From the NCBI GenBank assembly GCA_964415245.1, contig CAYQAJ010000020.1:1-33894 (forward strand): 33,894 nucleotides of DNA, in the 5' to 3' direction. Source of the DNA: CAYQAJ01 sp964415245. GTDB taxonomy: Bacteria > Planctomycetota > Planctomycetia > Pirellulales > Pirellulaceae. Made by a program: the position numbers and the translations under genes. Shown piece after piece: positions 6,075 through 14,367 of the stretch. Position 1 is the first letter of the stretch. Each line of letters opens with the position of its first letter. The notes under the pieces are model-generated. The model saw nothing but the letters and a program-made list of their open reading frames with translations. It ran no database searches and was not told where the DNA came from.

Positions 6075-7518
6075 GCGGTTCTGCCCGCACAAGCCGTGGC
6101 CCAAGCAGCGCGCCTTTCTCGACCTCGCCTGCAAGGAGGCTTTCTATGGAGGCGCGGCGGCCGGAGGAAAGAGCGAAGCCCTGCTTATGGCCGCTCTCCA
6201 GTACGTGCATGTGCCGGGCTACGCCGCGCTCGTGCTGCGTCGCGACACGCCGCGGCTCAAGCTCGCCGGCGGATTGATTCCCCGGTCTTTCGAGTGGCTG
6301 GCGGGCAAAGGGCCGACATGGAACGGATCCGACTCCCGCTGGACGTTTCCCACCGACGGCGCCCCGGCGACGCTCAGCTTCGGCTACTTGCGCGAATCGA
6401 GCGACAAGTACCGCTATGGCAGCAGCGAGTACCAGTACATCGCTTTCGACGAGCTGACCGAGTTCCCCGAGGACGATTACCTGTTTCTGTTCAGCCGATT
6501 GCGTCGCACCGTGCGGGTGCCCGTGCCGCTGCGAATGCGCTCGGCCAGCAACCCGGGCGGAGTAGGGCACTCATGGGTCAAGCAGCGGTTCATTAGCGAC
6601 GAAGCGCTGGCAGCGGTAGATTTGGCGGGAGAAGAACGGCCATCGCATGTCGCCGAAACGACCGGCGTCGAAGGTTCACCTTCGCAGGAAGTTACGGATG
6701 TCGCGACATCGCCACCCGAGGTGTTTTGGAAGAACGGCATCGCCTACGTCCCAGCCCGCATCGACGACAACCCGGCTGTCGACGCTGAGGCCTATCGCGA
6801 CAGCCTCTCCCACCTTCCGCCGGTGGTGCGACAACGGCTCATGAACGGCGACTGGGCCATCGGCGAAGAGGGGCTCATCCGCCAGGAGTGGCTCAGGTAT
6901 TACGAACAAGTCGGGCGCCGGCTCGATCTCTTAGACAAAAATGGCCGCGAGCTGGCTTCGTTCGACGAGCGCGCGTGCCGGCGGTTTGCCACAATCGACC
7001 CCGCTGGCACCAGTGCCGATCGCGCGAAGCAAAAACGGGGTCGTCCGCCAAGCTGGTCGGTGATCGAAGTGTGGGACCAGCCCCGCGGCGCGTTGGCACG
7101 ATTTATGATTCTGCGCCACGTGTGGCGAGGCCGAGTCGGCTTCGACGGGCTATGCCACGCGCTGCGCGAAACGTGCCGCGAATGGCGGCCCGATCGGATG
7201 TACGTCGAGAACGAAAAGCTGGGCCAGGCGGCGGTCGACGTGCTCGGGAGCGAACTGCCGATCCAAACGATTCCCACCGCTGGTCGCGACAAAGTAACTC
7301 GGGCCGCCCCGCTCATCGTGAAGCTCGAACGGGGCGAAGTGTTTTTACCCCGCGCCAACAGCCAGTGGCTGGCCGACCTGGAAACGGAGCTCTTGTGCTG
7401 GACCGGCCTCGACGAAGAAACAAGCGACCAAATCGACGCCGCTGCCTACGCGGCCCAAATCGTCGCGGAAACCACCCACGGCGGCCCCATCCGTATGCAG
7501 CAGGTGTTCTGGCAGTGA
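5929..7518 (+). CDS. Phage terminase large subunit (TerL)
   Basis: The 529-residue product contains the ATPase motor and the headful nuclease. Walker A is the variant GGAAAGGKS (residues 74-82). Walker B is IAFDE (171-175), followed by a coupling-motif-like SASNPGG. The C-terminal RNase-H-like nuclease has its acidic residues in TIDPAGTSAD, MYVENEK and DQIDAAAYA. ATG 5929 is chosen because AAGGG lies about eight bases upstream; an ATG at 5896 is weaker. It overlaps the TerS-like gene by 146 bases. A short loop before FWKNGIAYVPARID contains a perfect 14-bp DNA palindrome (6697-6710). TerL normally precedes the portal gene, but here a HicBA pair and bacterial genes follow, and the portal is 24 kb away. 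Confidence 0.92.
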   Translation: MSPRLPLTSDERNWLCSLMRFATAGERKRIGELIRGRTRRTPPATPKLERFCPHKPWPKQRAFLDLACKEAFYGGAAAGGKSEALLMAALQYVHVPGYAALVLRRDTPRLKLAGGLIPRSFEWLAGKGPTWNGSDSRWTFPTDGAPATLSFGYLRESSDKYRYGSSEYQYIAFDELTEFPEDDYLFLFSRLRRTVRVPVPLRMRSASNPGGVGHSWVKQRFISDEALAAVDLAGEERPSHVAETTGVEGSPSQEVTDVATSPPEVFWKNGIAYVPARIDDNPAVDAEAYRDSLSHLPPVVRQRLMNGDWAIGEEGLIRQEWLRYYEQVGRRLDLLDKNGRELASFDERACRRFATIDPAGTSADRAKQKRGRPPSWSVIEVWDQPRGALARFMILRHVWRGRVGFDGLCHALRETCREWRPDRMYVENEKLGQAAVDVLGSELPIQTIPTAGRDKVTRAAPLIVKLERGEVFLPRANSQWLADLETELLCWTGLDEETSDQIDAAAYAAQIVAETTHGGPIRMQQVFWQ

Positions 7519-7664
7519 GCGACCGTCGTGGGGCAAACATTCTTGTCTGCCGATGCCGGAGCGTAGGCTGTATACTGGTGATACCAGGAAGCGATTCTCG
7601 TAGACGAGTCGCCACTCGTTGTTCGATGCGCGCAACATCCAAAACGCCGAATCGGGAGGTGCAC

Positions 7665-7874
7665 ATGCGAGCTTATACGGCTGTGATCGAGCGCTGCCCG
7701 GACACCGGTTTGTTTGTCGGCTATGTCCCCGGCTTCCCCGGAGCGCATTCGCAAGGGGAAACGCTCGATGAGCTGCACGAGAACCTGGCGGAGGTCATCG
7801 AGATGTTGCTGGAGGACGGCGAGCCCCAGCTCGAGTCGGAGTTCATCGGTACTCAAAAGGTCCAGGTAACCTGA
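7665..7874 (+). CDS. hicB: HicB-family antitoxin
   Basis: The 69-residue product has the typical HicB partial RNase-H fold: YTAVIERCPDTGLFVGYVP, then GFPGAHSQGETLDELHENLA and EVIEMLLEDG. HicB binds and inhibits HicA and often represses the operon, although this short version lacks a clear DNA-binding extension. A strong ribosome binding site, GGGAGGT, lies at 7654-7660, and a TATACT box is seen at 7571-7576 without a good -35. HicA starts two bases after the stop, giving the antitoxin-first order. It follows TerL by 146 bases, and it may be a phage-borne stabilisation module or the first chromosomal pair beyond the phage block. Confidence 0.88.
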   Translation: MRAYTAVIERCPDTGLFVGYVPGFPGAHSQGETLDELHENLAEVIEMLLEDGEPQLESEFIGTQKVQVT

Positions 7875-7876
7875 CC

Positions 7877-8104
7877 ATGTCCAAGCTTCCGGTGCTGAAA
7901 CCGCACGAGGTGGTATCGCGCCTGGAAGCGCTGGGCTTCGTTGAAGTACGGCAGCGCGGCGCTCACAAACAGTTCCGCCATCCCGATGGCCGCGGGACCA
8001 CGGTGCCGTTCCACAAGGGTCGCGACATCTCGCCCGTGCTGCTGCGGAAAATTGCCCGCGATATTGGAATGTCCGCCGAGGAGCTTGTAGCGGCAGGTGG
8101 ATAG
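7877..8104 (+). CDS. hicA: HicA-family mRNA interferase toxin
   Basis: The 75-residue product is a dsRBD-like HicA: MSKLPVLKPHEVVSRLEALG, then FVEVRQRGAHKQFRHPDGRG with the catalytic His in GAHKQFRH, followed by TTVPFHKGRDISPVLLRKIA and a last helix. HicA cuts mRNA without needing the ribosome, arresting growth when HicB is lost. Length and motifs are normal, so the toxin looks active. It is tightly coupled to hicB (two-base gap). The 113 bases after it hold no gene I can support. Confidence 0.9.
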   Translation: MSKLPVLKPHEVVSRLEALGFVEVRQRGAHKQFRHPDGRGTTVPFHKGRDISPVLLRKIARDIGMSAEELVAAGG

Positions 8105-8217
8105 CGAACGCAAATCGCATGAGGGTCGATTACCAAGCGGCCAACCTGGAGTTGCGGAACGGGGCTGCCTGCGCGTTGGGCCGGAACAAGGCGGCCTTCA
8201 AGTTATAGGCGGAAACA

Positions 8218-8574
8218 ATGTACCATGTGCCAGCGGACCTCAACCTCGACCGGTTCCGAGGTGCGATTCTTTTGCAGATCAGTTTGGGCGAGCACCAAGT
8301 GCAGTTCAACTTCCAGCCCTACGCGCATATTAGCGTCGAGGGCCTGTGGGAGATCCGCGATTCCAAAGACAGCTTGATCGACCGTGCTGAGCCGCACGGC
8401 AACCGTGAGGCCTACCGGATTCATGTGCTACTCGGTCGCGCAGTGCAGGCAATCCGCGTCAATGCGCCGCAATCGTTCGTGTTGGAATTCGACGGAGGAT
8501 ATAGGCTTGAAGTATTCGACAGCTCGAAGGAGCATGAATCCTTCGAGATTCAGCCAGGCAACATCGTCGTATGA
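8218..8574 (+). CDS. DUF6188-like small protein
   Basis: A 118-residue beta-rich protein: MYHVPADLNLDRFRGAILLQ, then LGEHQVQFNFQPYAHISVEG and a C-terminal region with FVLEFDGGYRLEVFDSS. The pattern of an early strand, a GEHQVQxxF strand and a final LEFDGGxxLxVxD(S) segment matches what I recall of DUF6188, a family of unknown function often found alone or near toxin systems. No signal peptide or membrane segment is present. It stands alone between HicBA and the minus-strand biosynthetic operon. The start codon lacks a clear ribosome binding site (GCGGAAACA upstream). The family call is moderate. Confidence 0.6.
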   Translation: MYHVPADLNLDRFRGAILLQISLGEHQVQFNFQPYAHISVEGLWEIRDSKDSLIDRAEPHGNREAYRIHVLLGRAVQAIRVNAPQSFVLEFDGGYRLEVFDSSKEHESFEIQPGNIVV

Positions 8575-8641
8575 CGTCGGACCGTGCGCTCACCTAACAT
8601 CGCGTTCAAGCTGAGTAGATTGAGCTCCACCGAAGGCGCCG

Positions 8642-10219
8642 CTAATCCCGTGGTGCGGCTGTGTGGCGGTACATGTTGTGCGCGGATGGGTCGCACAGGC
8701 CGGCGGTGTTGAAGGGCCCGATTCGCTGGGCCACGAAATCATCGAACGCCGCAATGTCGGCGTCGCTCACCGTCACATGTGCGTTACTCGCAATCACGTC
8801 CGAGGATTTTCGATTCGTCGTGTCGTAATCCGCGAGCAAGCGCCGTAGCTCAATCCAACACTCATCTACTGCGCGACAGTAGGCAGTGTCGTCGGCGCAT
8901 TGGAATGCAGCACCGGGCACAAGTTCGCCGGCGTGTCGGCGGCGCTCGTAGGTTGTGGCGGCGGCGAAGTAGAGCATCGAGAACGCGGTGAACAATCGAA
9001 AATGGCGCCGGGCCAGGTAGCAACCGCTCACCAGTTTGTCGACCAGGAGCAGTTCGCGCCGGACGGTTGTCTCGTAACGATCGAGATGCGCCGCGAGTGT
9101 CGGTTTGCCCCCGTGCTGCTCAAGTATTCCAGCCAGCCGTTCGATGCCGCACAGTGTTTGCGCGATGCCCGTGCTGTGAAGCGGGTCGATGAACCCGGCC
9201 GTGTTGGGCAACAGCGCCCAGTTGTCGCCTGCCATCCGCGCCGCCAGTCGCTGCAGTCGGCCCGTGCGGCGCAGACCGCCGGGCGGCGCAACGATTTGGG
9301 CAGACTCGAATTGCCCGGCCACCGACGGGTAGCGCTTCATCAGTCGCGACCACTCTTTTGCGATCGGCAGCGAAATATCGAGCGGCGAGCGAGCACAATC
9401 GATCGCGAAGCCCGCGCCGGTGATCCCATTGTTGAACCGAAGCTGCCACATCCAGCCTTCCTCCAGCAGATGATGTAGCGCGGCATGGTCGCAGTAGAAA
9501 GGATGATCGCCGACGGTGGCGCCGGCTGAAACCAATACATCGTGCCACGGCCGTACGTCGGCGAAGTGAGCGTACAGAGCGCGGGAGTTCGTAGCGAGGC
9601 GGTCGGCTTCGTCGGCAATGCCGAGGGTGCGCAGCAGTACGCCCGCTTCGCCCGCGGCGTCGATTACGAATCGGGCGAAGATGCGGATATCCTGTCCCAA
9701 TCGCTTTCCCTCAAGCAGCCATTGGTCGCCACCTCGCGATACAAAAATGTCCGCGTGGTCGAACAGCTCGACGCCGGCTTCTTGCGCTTCAGCGGCGAGA
9801 AAGGCGTCGACGTCGGCCCGAAGCCAGTGGGTGTCGGAGTATTTATCGTTGCTACTGGCGGCCACCAGCAATTCGTTCGCGTGATCGCCGCGAGGCACAA
9901 ATGGCGAATCCGCCGGAATCGAAAAATAGCTGAAGCCGCGCTTCAGCCCGCACACCACCTGCGGGTACGCCTTCTGCCACGTGCCGTACTTGGCAAGCGG
10001 GGCCAGTCGTGGCAGATCGTACCGTTGCGCCAAATCAGCCAGCACATAGTCGGCCACGGGCGTCGACGACTCGCCGATGGCAAATCGCGGATGGCTCGCG
10101 CGGTCGACAAGCACCGCGCGCAGCCCGAGCCGCGCGAGAATGAGCGCCGTGATGCTTCCTCCGAAGCCGGAACCGAGAATCGCCACATCGACCGAAACAG
10201 GGGCAGTAGAAGCAGCCAC
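8642..10219 (-). CDS. Flavin-dependent halogenase-like FAD oxidoreductase
   Basis: The 525-residue product has an N-terminal Rossmann FAD motif, GSGFGGS (residues 16-22), a GESSTP motif (48-53) followed by Lys77 in a KYGTWQK stretch, and GWMWQL (255-260) at the place where flavin-dependent halogenases carry GWxWxIP. The family uses reduced flavin and O2 to form hypohalous acid that is passed to a Lys. The altered GWxWx(I/L) motif leaves open halogenation or plain hydroxylation. It starts at a GTG two bases after the stop of the radical SAM gene, so it is co-translated. It is the last gene of a three-gene minus-strand operon. The substrate is unknown. Confidence 0.8.
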   Translation of the reverse strand: MAASTAPVSVDVAILGSGFGGSITALILARLGLRAVLVDRASHPRFAIGESSTPVADYVLADLAQRYDLPRLAPLAKYGTWQKAYPQVVCGLKRGFSYFSIPADSPFVPRGDHANELLVAASSNDKYSDTHWLRADVDAFLAAEAQEAGVELFDHADIFVSRGGDQWLLEGKRLGQDIRIFARFVIDAAGEAGVLLRTLGIADEADRLATNSRALYAHFADVRPWHDVLVSAGATVGDHPFYCDHAALHHLLEEGWMWQLRFNNGITGAGFAIDCARSPLDISLPIAKEWSRLMKRYPSVAGQFESAQIVAPPGGLRRTGRLQRLAARMAGDNWALLPNTAGFIDPLHSTGIAQTLCGIERLAGILEQHGGKPTLAAHLDRYETTVRRELLLVDKLVSGCYLARRHFRLFTAFSMLYFAAATTYERRRHAGELVPGAAFQCADDTAYCRAVDECWIELRRLLADYDTTNRKSSDVIASNAHVTVSDADIAAFDDFVAQRIGPFNTAGLCDPSAHNMYRHTAAPRD

Positions 10220-10221
10220 AG

Positions 10222-11166
10222 TCAGGTTCCGCAGTCACACGCAAGCGAAGGGACAACGCGCTGCGTCAGGTTCATACTGCGCAACCGTTCAACGCGTGGC
10301 GGCCCACAGCGCGGGCAGCTCGCGAGTTTCTCGACATCCCACAGGTCGACCAACACTCGACCGCGGCCAAAGCGCAGGCCCGCCTCCAAAACTCGTTCGA
10401 GCGAAACGAGCCGCGGCGGAGTGAACAGCCCCTCGCGCTGGAGCCGTTCCATGATTCCGTTCCCCGCGCGGGTGGGGATGACCGCACAGCAGCCCACTCC
10501 AATCTCAAAACAATGCTCGATCGAGCGCAAGGCCCATTCGACCCCTTGCTCTTCGTCGAGCGTTGGCGGACGCAGCAGAATGAACGCCCGCACGGCGATT
10601 GAATCGCGCAACAGCAGCTCCACCGCGCGGTCGAAATCCTCGAGCGTCATCTGCTTGTTCAGCGCCGGCAACACGCGCGGATGCACGGTCTCCAGCCCCA
10701 GCGCCACTTCGAGCGACGTGCCCAATGCATCGCGGAACCGCACACACGCCTCGGTGCACAGGTTGGGATGGTTCTCGACAATCACCGTGTTAAACGCACG
10801 CACGCGATCGGCGATGGCCGGATAATCGCCGGGCGGAATCGCCTTGGCGTCGAAAAAGTTGCCGCTGTTATAGAGCTTGATGTGCCGCGCCGCCGGCAGC
10901 CGGGCCAGTGCGTAGTCGATCTGCTCGGCAATCGCGCCGGGCGGCACCGTGTCGTCGGTCGTGTTCTTCCACAAATCGCACATCAAGCAGCGGAAAGGGC
11001 ACTCGCGGTTGGTGAGAAAGATCGTGGCCACGTCCTCGATGCTGCCAGAGGCCGTCGCCTCCGGCTCGACGAAGAACGCATACGGCCGCCGCGGATCGAC
11101 GGCGTTCTTCGCCGGCCGCGCCGACACGATCTGGGCGGTCATAAACGGGATGGGCGGGCTGCTCAT
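10222..11166 (-). CDS. Radical SAM enzyme
   Basis: The 314-residue product binds a 4Fe-4S cluster through C56-x3-C60-x2-C63 (RECPFRCLMCDLW) and should cleave S-adenosylmethionine to make a radical. Further parts match a radical SAM barrel: HIKLYNSGNFFD, VIVENHPNL, LEVALGLETVHPRVLPALNK and RAFILLRPP. The C-terminus holds extra cysteines (CPRCGP and a final CDCG) that may bind zinc or a second cluster. The KLYNSGNFFD segment recalls the Elp3/RaSEA-like group (TIGR01210), but I would not assign archaeosine synthesis from that. It lies between an asparagine-synthetase-like gene (73 bases upstream) and a halogenase-like gene (two bases downstream). Confidence 0.85.
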   Translation of the reverse strand: MSSPPIPFMTAQIVSARPAKNAVDPRRPYAFFVEPEATASGSIEDVATIFLTNRECPFRCLMCDLWKNTTDDTVPPGAIAEQIDYALARLPAARHIKLYNSGNFFDAKAIPPGDYPAIADRVRAFNTVIVENHPNLCTEACVRFRDALGTSLEVALGLETVHPRVLPALNKQMTLEDFDRAVELLLRDSIAVRAFILLRPPTLDEEQGVEWALRSIEHCFEIGVGCCAVIPTRAGNGIMERLQREGLFTPPRLVSLERVLEAGLRFGRGRVLVDLWDVEKLASCPRCGPPRVERLRSMNLTQRVVPSLACDCGT

Positions 11167-11239
11167 AGCGTGGAGCGATCAGCGCGCGAGCCGCCGCTTG
11201 CGTGCGAGGACCATGTTGGCGAGGAAATACGGCGGCCCA

Positions 11240-12697
11240 CTACGCATACAGCTCTGCAAACGCGCGGCGGTAGTCGCGCTCGTCGGTGGGGAACAGCGCG
11301 GCGGCTTCGCGCTCGCTGGCCGCTCCGTGCTGAAATCGCCGTTTGGGGTACACGGGCATCGTGAGTCCCGTCACGGCCTCCACGCCGCGGCGAACCACTT
11401 CGCCTTTCAGTGCGTACAGCCGGTCGTGCTGCCAGTCGGTGAGCTCGACGAACGGAATCCCCTCAGCCACGTCGATCACGTTGGGCAGCGTGTACGGGCT
11501 AAAGCCCACGAACCCGAATCGCCGGGCCGGCGCGTAGGTGCGCACGTGCCCGCGGCTCTGCCCACCAGTGTACGTGAGCGAGTGCTTCACGGCGTCAACG
11601 CCCCATCCCTCGTGGTAGAGAAGCCGGTTATTGAGCACGCTGCGGATAGTGAGTTCCGCGTTGTCTTCGATCGTGTAGTCTTTCAGGTTCTCGTCGCCGC
11701 CATCGCCGTCGATCAGATACTTCCAATCGGGGTACCGCCGGCGAATGCCGCGGCACAGCGCCATTGCCATCGTGGCCGACTGCACGTCGAGCGGTTTGTA
11801 ATCCTCGGTCACGCGAATCGCCTCGCGAAAGTCGACTTCGCCGCGCGGCACTTCGATCGCCTCCAGAAACATCGACAGGCCCAGCTCGTTCAGAAACCGC
11901 GCAGCCTGATCGGCGTCGCCGCCGCTCCCCTCGACCGACAGCGTGAATGCCTTGAGCCGCGCCGGCGACTCGCCCCGCTTTAGCAGCAGGTGATACAGCA
12001 CCAGCAACACGGCCCCGCTGTCGATGCCGCCCGAGAACAACACACCCAACGGCTCGCGCGAGTCGATGCTGTCGAGCCAGCGGTTCGTCTCCTCGGCCAC
12101 CGCGCCGATGTACGCCGCGCCGATCGCGTCCAAATCCGCGGGCAACCGGTCGCGCTCGGGGCTGAAGAACCGCGTGTACTGCGGGTTCGGATCGGGGCAA
12201 CCGACCAACGCCAGCTCGACCACGTAATGCGCGGGCACCATCCGCGTGTACGCCGGGTGAAACTGCCCGTCGAGCCCCTCGCCGCGCAAAAACTCGTGAA
12301 TCTCGTCGATTCGCTCAGCCACCACCAGGCACGGCCCCTCGGCCCGCTGGGAGCTTGTCCAAAGACCGTCGGGGACTGGCTCATTTTGCGAAGTGGCGAG
12401 AGACTGCCCCGAATTCCCGGACTCAGCGGAGCAAAATGTGCCTGTCCCCTTCTCTGGACGGTTTTTGGACAAGCGCTTGGCCAGAAAGTACCGCATCGGC
12501 CGGCCGATCGAGCGGGCCATGCGAATCGTTGTTCCCTGCTTGTGAATCAAGGCGAAGTGGCCGTCGATGCCGCGCACCCGCTCGGGCTCACCCGACGCCA
12601 CGCGGGCCAGCGCCTCGTCGAGCGACATGTTGAGGATGACATTCGCGGCCGGATCCAACAAATCAACCAACCGCTCGACGGTTGCCGTGGTGTGCAT
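11240..12697 (-). CDS. Asparagine-synthetase-like ATP-dependent amidotransferase with inserted repeat
   Basis: The C-terminal two thirds is an AsnB-type PP-loop synthetase: SGGIDSG (residues 222-228), followed by LNELGLSMFLEAIEVPRGEV and the DGDGGDENL loop. It should activate a carboxylate as an acyl-AMP. The N-terminal 75 residues keep the end of a glutaminase-like domain (VRGIDGHFALI, RSIGRPMRYFL) but lack the catalytic Cys2, so ammonia from glutamine is unlikely; such proteins can act as amide, lactam or peptide-bond synthetases. Residues 75-115 are encoded by a TIR-bearing repeat (12353-12474) inserted in frame between the two domains. It is the first gene of the operon with the radical SAM and halogenase-like genes. 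Confidence 0.85.
   Translation of the reverse strand: MHTTATVERLVDLLDPAANVILNMSLDEALARVASGEPERVRGIDGHFALIHKQGTTIRMARSIGRPMRYFLAKRLSKNRPEKGTGTFCSAESGNSGQSLATSQNEPVPDGLWTSSQRAEGPCLVVAERIDEIHEFLRGEGLDGQFHPAYTRMVPAHYVVELALVGCPDPNPQYTRFFSPERDRLPADLDAIGAAYIGAVAEETNRWLDSIDSREPLGVLFSGGIDSGAVLLVLYHLLLKRGESPARLKAFTLSVEGSGGDADQAARFLNELGLSMFLEAIEVPRGEVDFREAIRVTEDYKPLDVQSATMAMALCRGIRRRYPDWKYLIDGDGGDENLKDYTIEDNAELTIRSVLNNRLLYHEGWGVDAVKHSLTYTGGQSRGHVRTYAPARRFGFVGFSPYTLPNVIDVAEGIPFVELTDWQHDRLYALKGEVVRRGVEAVTGLTMPVYPKRRFQHGAASEREAAALFPTDERDYRRAFAELYA
12353..12474. repeat. 122-bp TIR element inside the asparagine-synthetase-like gene
   Basis: Perfect 11-bp terminal inverted repeats, GCTTGTCCAAA (12353-12363) and TTTGGACAAGC (12464-12474), flank partly palindromic inner parts (CCGTCGGGGACTGGCTCATTTT against AAAATGTGCCTGTCCCC). 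A 19-bp block (12365-12383) recurs at 31232-31250, and a GCCTGTCCCCTT-x2-CTGGAC block recurs near 26980. The host reading frame stays open through it. Because 122 is not a multiple of three, a small duplication or indel must accompany the insertion. Confidence 0.85.
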
Positions 12698-12784
12698 GAA
12701 GCTACTCCGGGGGAGTTCGATGGTCCGCGATGGAAGAAGTTGATTCTGGCACGGACTTCTGGCTATGGGATGCTCTTCCAGTTA

Positions 12785-12808
12785 TGGCACGGTCTCCCGA
12801 CCGTGCCA
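12785..12808. repeat. GGCACGGTC hairpin between divergent genes
   Basis: TGGCACGGTC-TCCC-GACCGTGCCA has perfect 10-bp arms. It lies between divergent genes and lacks a T tract, so it is more likely a dispersed REP-like hairpin than a terminator. The remainder of 12698-12917 holds only weak promoter-like bases (TTGAGC at 12848, CATAAC at 12870). Confidence 0.6.
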
Positions 12809-12917
12809 ATGAGGGCTATACTGGCCGTGTCGGCTACAACTATGGAGTTGAGCCATCGGCTACAATTAGCATAACACTTCGCGTGATATGCAGCACGAGT
12901 TTGGCAGAAGCGACTCC

Positions 12918-13505
12918 ATGAATCCCTGGTTCGCCAAATCGGTGGTTCTCGCGGCCAGCGTTCTCTTGATTGCAATTCGCGCGCCGCACGGGCATCGCAG
13001 CCGCACAGTCAAAACTGCCAAAAACTGCAAGGGCAGGCTGGAAGTCGCCCTGCTGATCGTGGCCTGGCTGGGCTTCTTCACTCCGCTGGTGTGGGTCGTC
13101 TCGCCGGCGTTCGTATTCACGTTTGCCGATTACACGCTGTACCTCGGCCCGTATGTTGCCGGCATCGTGTTCTATGCCGTCGGTCTATGGCTGTTCCGCC
13201 GATCGCACGTCGACCTGGGCACGAACTGGTCGGTCACGCTTGAGGTTCGCGAAGACCATCGGTTGATCACGCACGGCGTTTACCGGTACGTTCGCCATCC
13301 GATGTACACGGCTCTGTTCCTGTATTCCATCGCCCAACTGCTGGTGGTGCCCAACTGGTTCGTCGGCCCCTCGCAGTTAGTGGCCTTCGGCATCCTGTTC
13401 GCGTTGCGCCTCGGCGCCGAGGAGCGCATGATGCTCAACGAGTTCGGCGACGAGTACGCCGCCTACATGGCCCGCACCAAGCGAATCATTCCCGGCATTT
13501 GGTGA
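12918..13505 (+). CDS. Isoprenylcysteine carboxyl methyltransferase (ICMT/PEMT-like) family protein
   Basis: The 195-residue product has four or five membrane segments and the family's C-terminal SAM-binding core: LVTHGVYRYVRHPMY-like (here LITHGVYRYVRHPMYTALFL), then a helical stretch and EERMMLNEFGDEYAAYMART near the end. Bacterial members methylate small or lipid substrates at the membrane; few have a known substrate. The ATG at 12918 is chosen because it starts just before the first hydrophobic segment; an ATG at 12888 in frame adds a polar tail. It is divergent from the biosynthetic operon and stands alone. A possible link to that operon as a tailoring enzyme is only positional. Confidence 0.82.
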   Translation: MNPWFAKSVVLAASVLLIAIRAPHGHRSRTVKTAKNCKGRLEVALLIVAWLGFFTPLVWVVSPAFVFTFADYTLYLGPYVAGIVFYAVGLWLFRRSHVDLGTNWSVTLEVREDHRLITHGVYRYVRHPMYTALFLYSIAQLLVVPNWFVGPSQLVAFGILFALRLGAEERMMLNEFGDEYAAYMARTKRIIPGIW

Positions 13506-13642
13506 ACAGGCCGCGGCGCGTTAGCGAACGCTCTCCAGGCGAAAAGGGGGTGAGACATCTGCCGTGGGCCAGCCAAATTGCGCCGGGTCCGCACGTACTC
13601 GGATGCGACGAGCGGCCGTCGGCACCGTGGCAGCCATTCCGC

Positions 13643-13648
13643 TATAAT
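13643..13648 (+). promoter_or_regulatory. -10 box upstream of the DUF433/DUF5615 pair
   Basis: A perfect TATAAT lies 62 bases before the ATG at 13711. The expected -35 position (about 13620) has no good match, which would suit a promoter regulated by the pair itself or an activator. The rest of 13506-13710 shows nothing I can name. Confidence 0.4.
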
Positions 13649-13710
13649 AGTGATGTATGGTGACTTGCCACGTCTCTTCCCATTCTGTCTGGCGGCAAGG
13701 GAGACTTCCG

Positions 13711-13941
13711 ATGAACGAATCATGGCGCACGCGGATTACGGTCGAACCGGGCAAACGAGGCGGCCGCCCGTGCATTCGCGGGATGAGGATCACCGTTTAC
13801 GACGTTCTGTCGTACTTGGCGGCAGGGATGACGGTCGCGGAAATCCTCGACGATTTCCCGTACCTCACGCAGGAAGACATCCAAGCCTGCTTCGCCTTCG
13901 CCGCGGAACGGGAGCGGGGGATGCTGGTGGCGGTTGAATGA
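13711..13941 (+). CDS. DUF433 antitoxin-like protein
   Basis: The 76-residue product matches DUF433: RITVEPGKRGGRPCIRGMRI, then TVYDVLSYLAAGMTVAEILD and DFPYLTQEDIQACFAFAAER. This is a winged-helix fold found in VapB-like antitoxins. The P-C-I-RGxRI(T)V core is well kept. ATG 13711 follows a GGGAGA ribosome binding site. Its stop overlaps the start of a DUF5615 gene (ATGA, 13938-13941), the usual coupled arrangement of this toxin-antitoxin type. Confidence 0.9.
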   Translation: MNESWRTRITVEPGKRGGRPCIRGMRITVYDVLSYLAAGMTVAEILDDFPYLTQEDIQACFAFAAERERGMLVAVE

Positions 13942-14270
13942 AGCTGCTCTTCGACCAGAACCTGTCTCCCAAGTTGGTCGCACTCCTGGCCGACATATTC
14001 CCGGGATCCATCCACGTGCAGTCTGTTGGACTCGACTGTGCGAGCGACGATCAGATTTGGGAGCACGCCCGGTTGCAAGATTACGTCGTCGTCACAAAGG
14101 ACGAGGAGTTCGACGATTTGAGAGTGCTGAGAGGGAGCCCGCCCAAGGTCATTTGGGTGCAGTTAGGCAACTGCACGACTGCGCAAGTAGAGGCCGTGTT
14201 TCGTGTGCGTTTGCCCGAGATCAAGCAGTTCGAGAAGGAACCGTCGGTTGGCACTCTCGTGCTGAGTTAA
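13938..14270 (+). CDS. DUF5615 PIN-like toxin
   Basis: The 110-residue product is a PIN-like nuclease of the DUF5615 group: MKLLFDQNLSPKLVALLADI with the first acidic residue in FDQNLS, then DDQIWEHARLQDYVVVTKDE with the TKDEEF acidic motif, and PPKVIWVQLGNC. These acidic residues would bind the metal used for RNA cleavage. It overlaps its DUF433 partner by four bases. Length and motifs are complete, so the pair looks functional. Confidence 0.9.
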   Translation: MKLLFDQNLSPKLVALLADIFPGSIHVQSVGLDCASDDQIWEHARLQDYVVVTKDEEFDDLRVLRGSPPKVIWVQLGNCTTAQVEAVFRVRLPEIKQFEKEPSVGTLVLS

Positions 14271-14367
14271 CCGCGGGTCCGCAGAACACTATTCCTTTCC
14301 GCTGCTCATCGCCCTTGCTACGGGCAGATACCGGGATCGAAAAGTTGGTCGTTCGAGGAAGCAAGCC

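Noticed and set aside
6697..6710. GATGTCGCGACATC palindrome inside terL as a third in-frame repeat
   Set aside because: Only 14 bp, and no other copy found in the window; not enough to call an inserted element.
8105..8217. Short 29-codon frame from about 8118
   Set aside because: Too short, no ribosome binding site and no recognisable product.
10222..11166. Assignment as archaeosine synthase subunit RaSEA
   Set aside because: Only local similarity around KLYNSGNFFD; the organism is bacterial and no partner is seen.
12785..12808. GC hairpin as bidirectional terminator
   Set aside because: It lies between divergent gene starts, where a terminator is not expected, and lacks T tracts.
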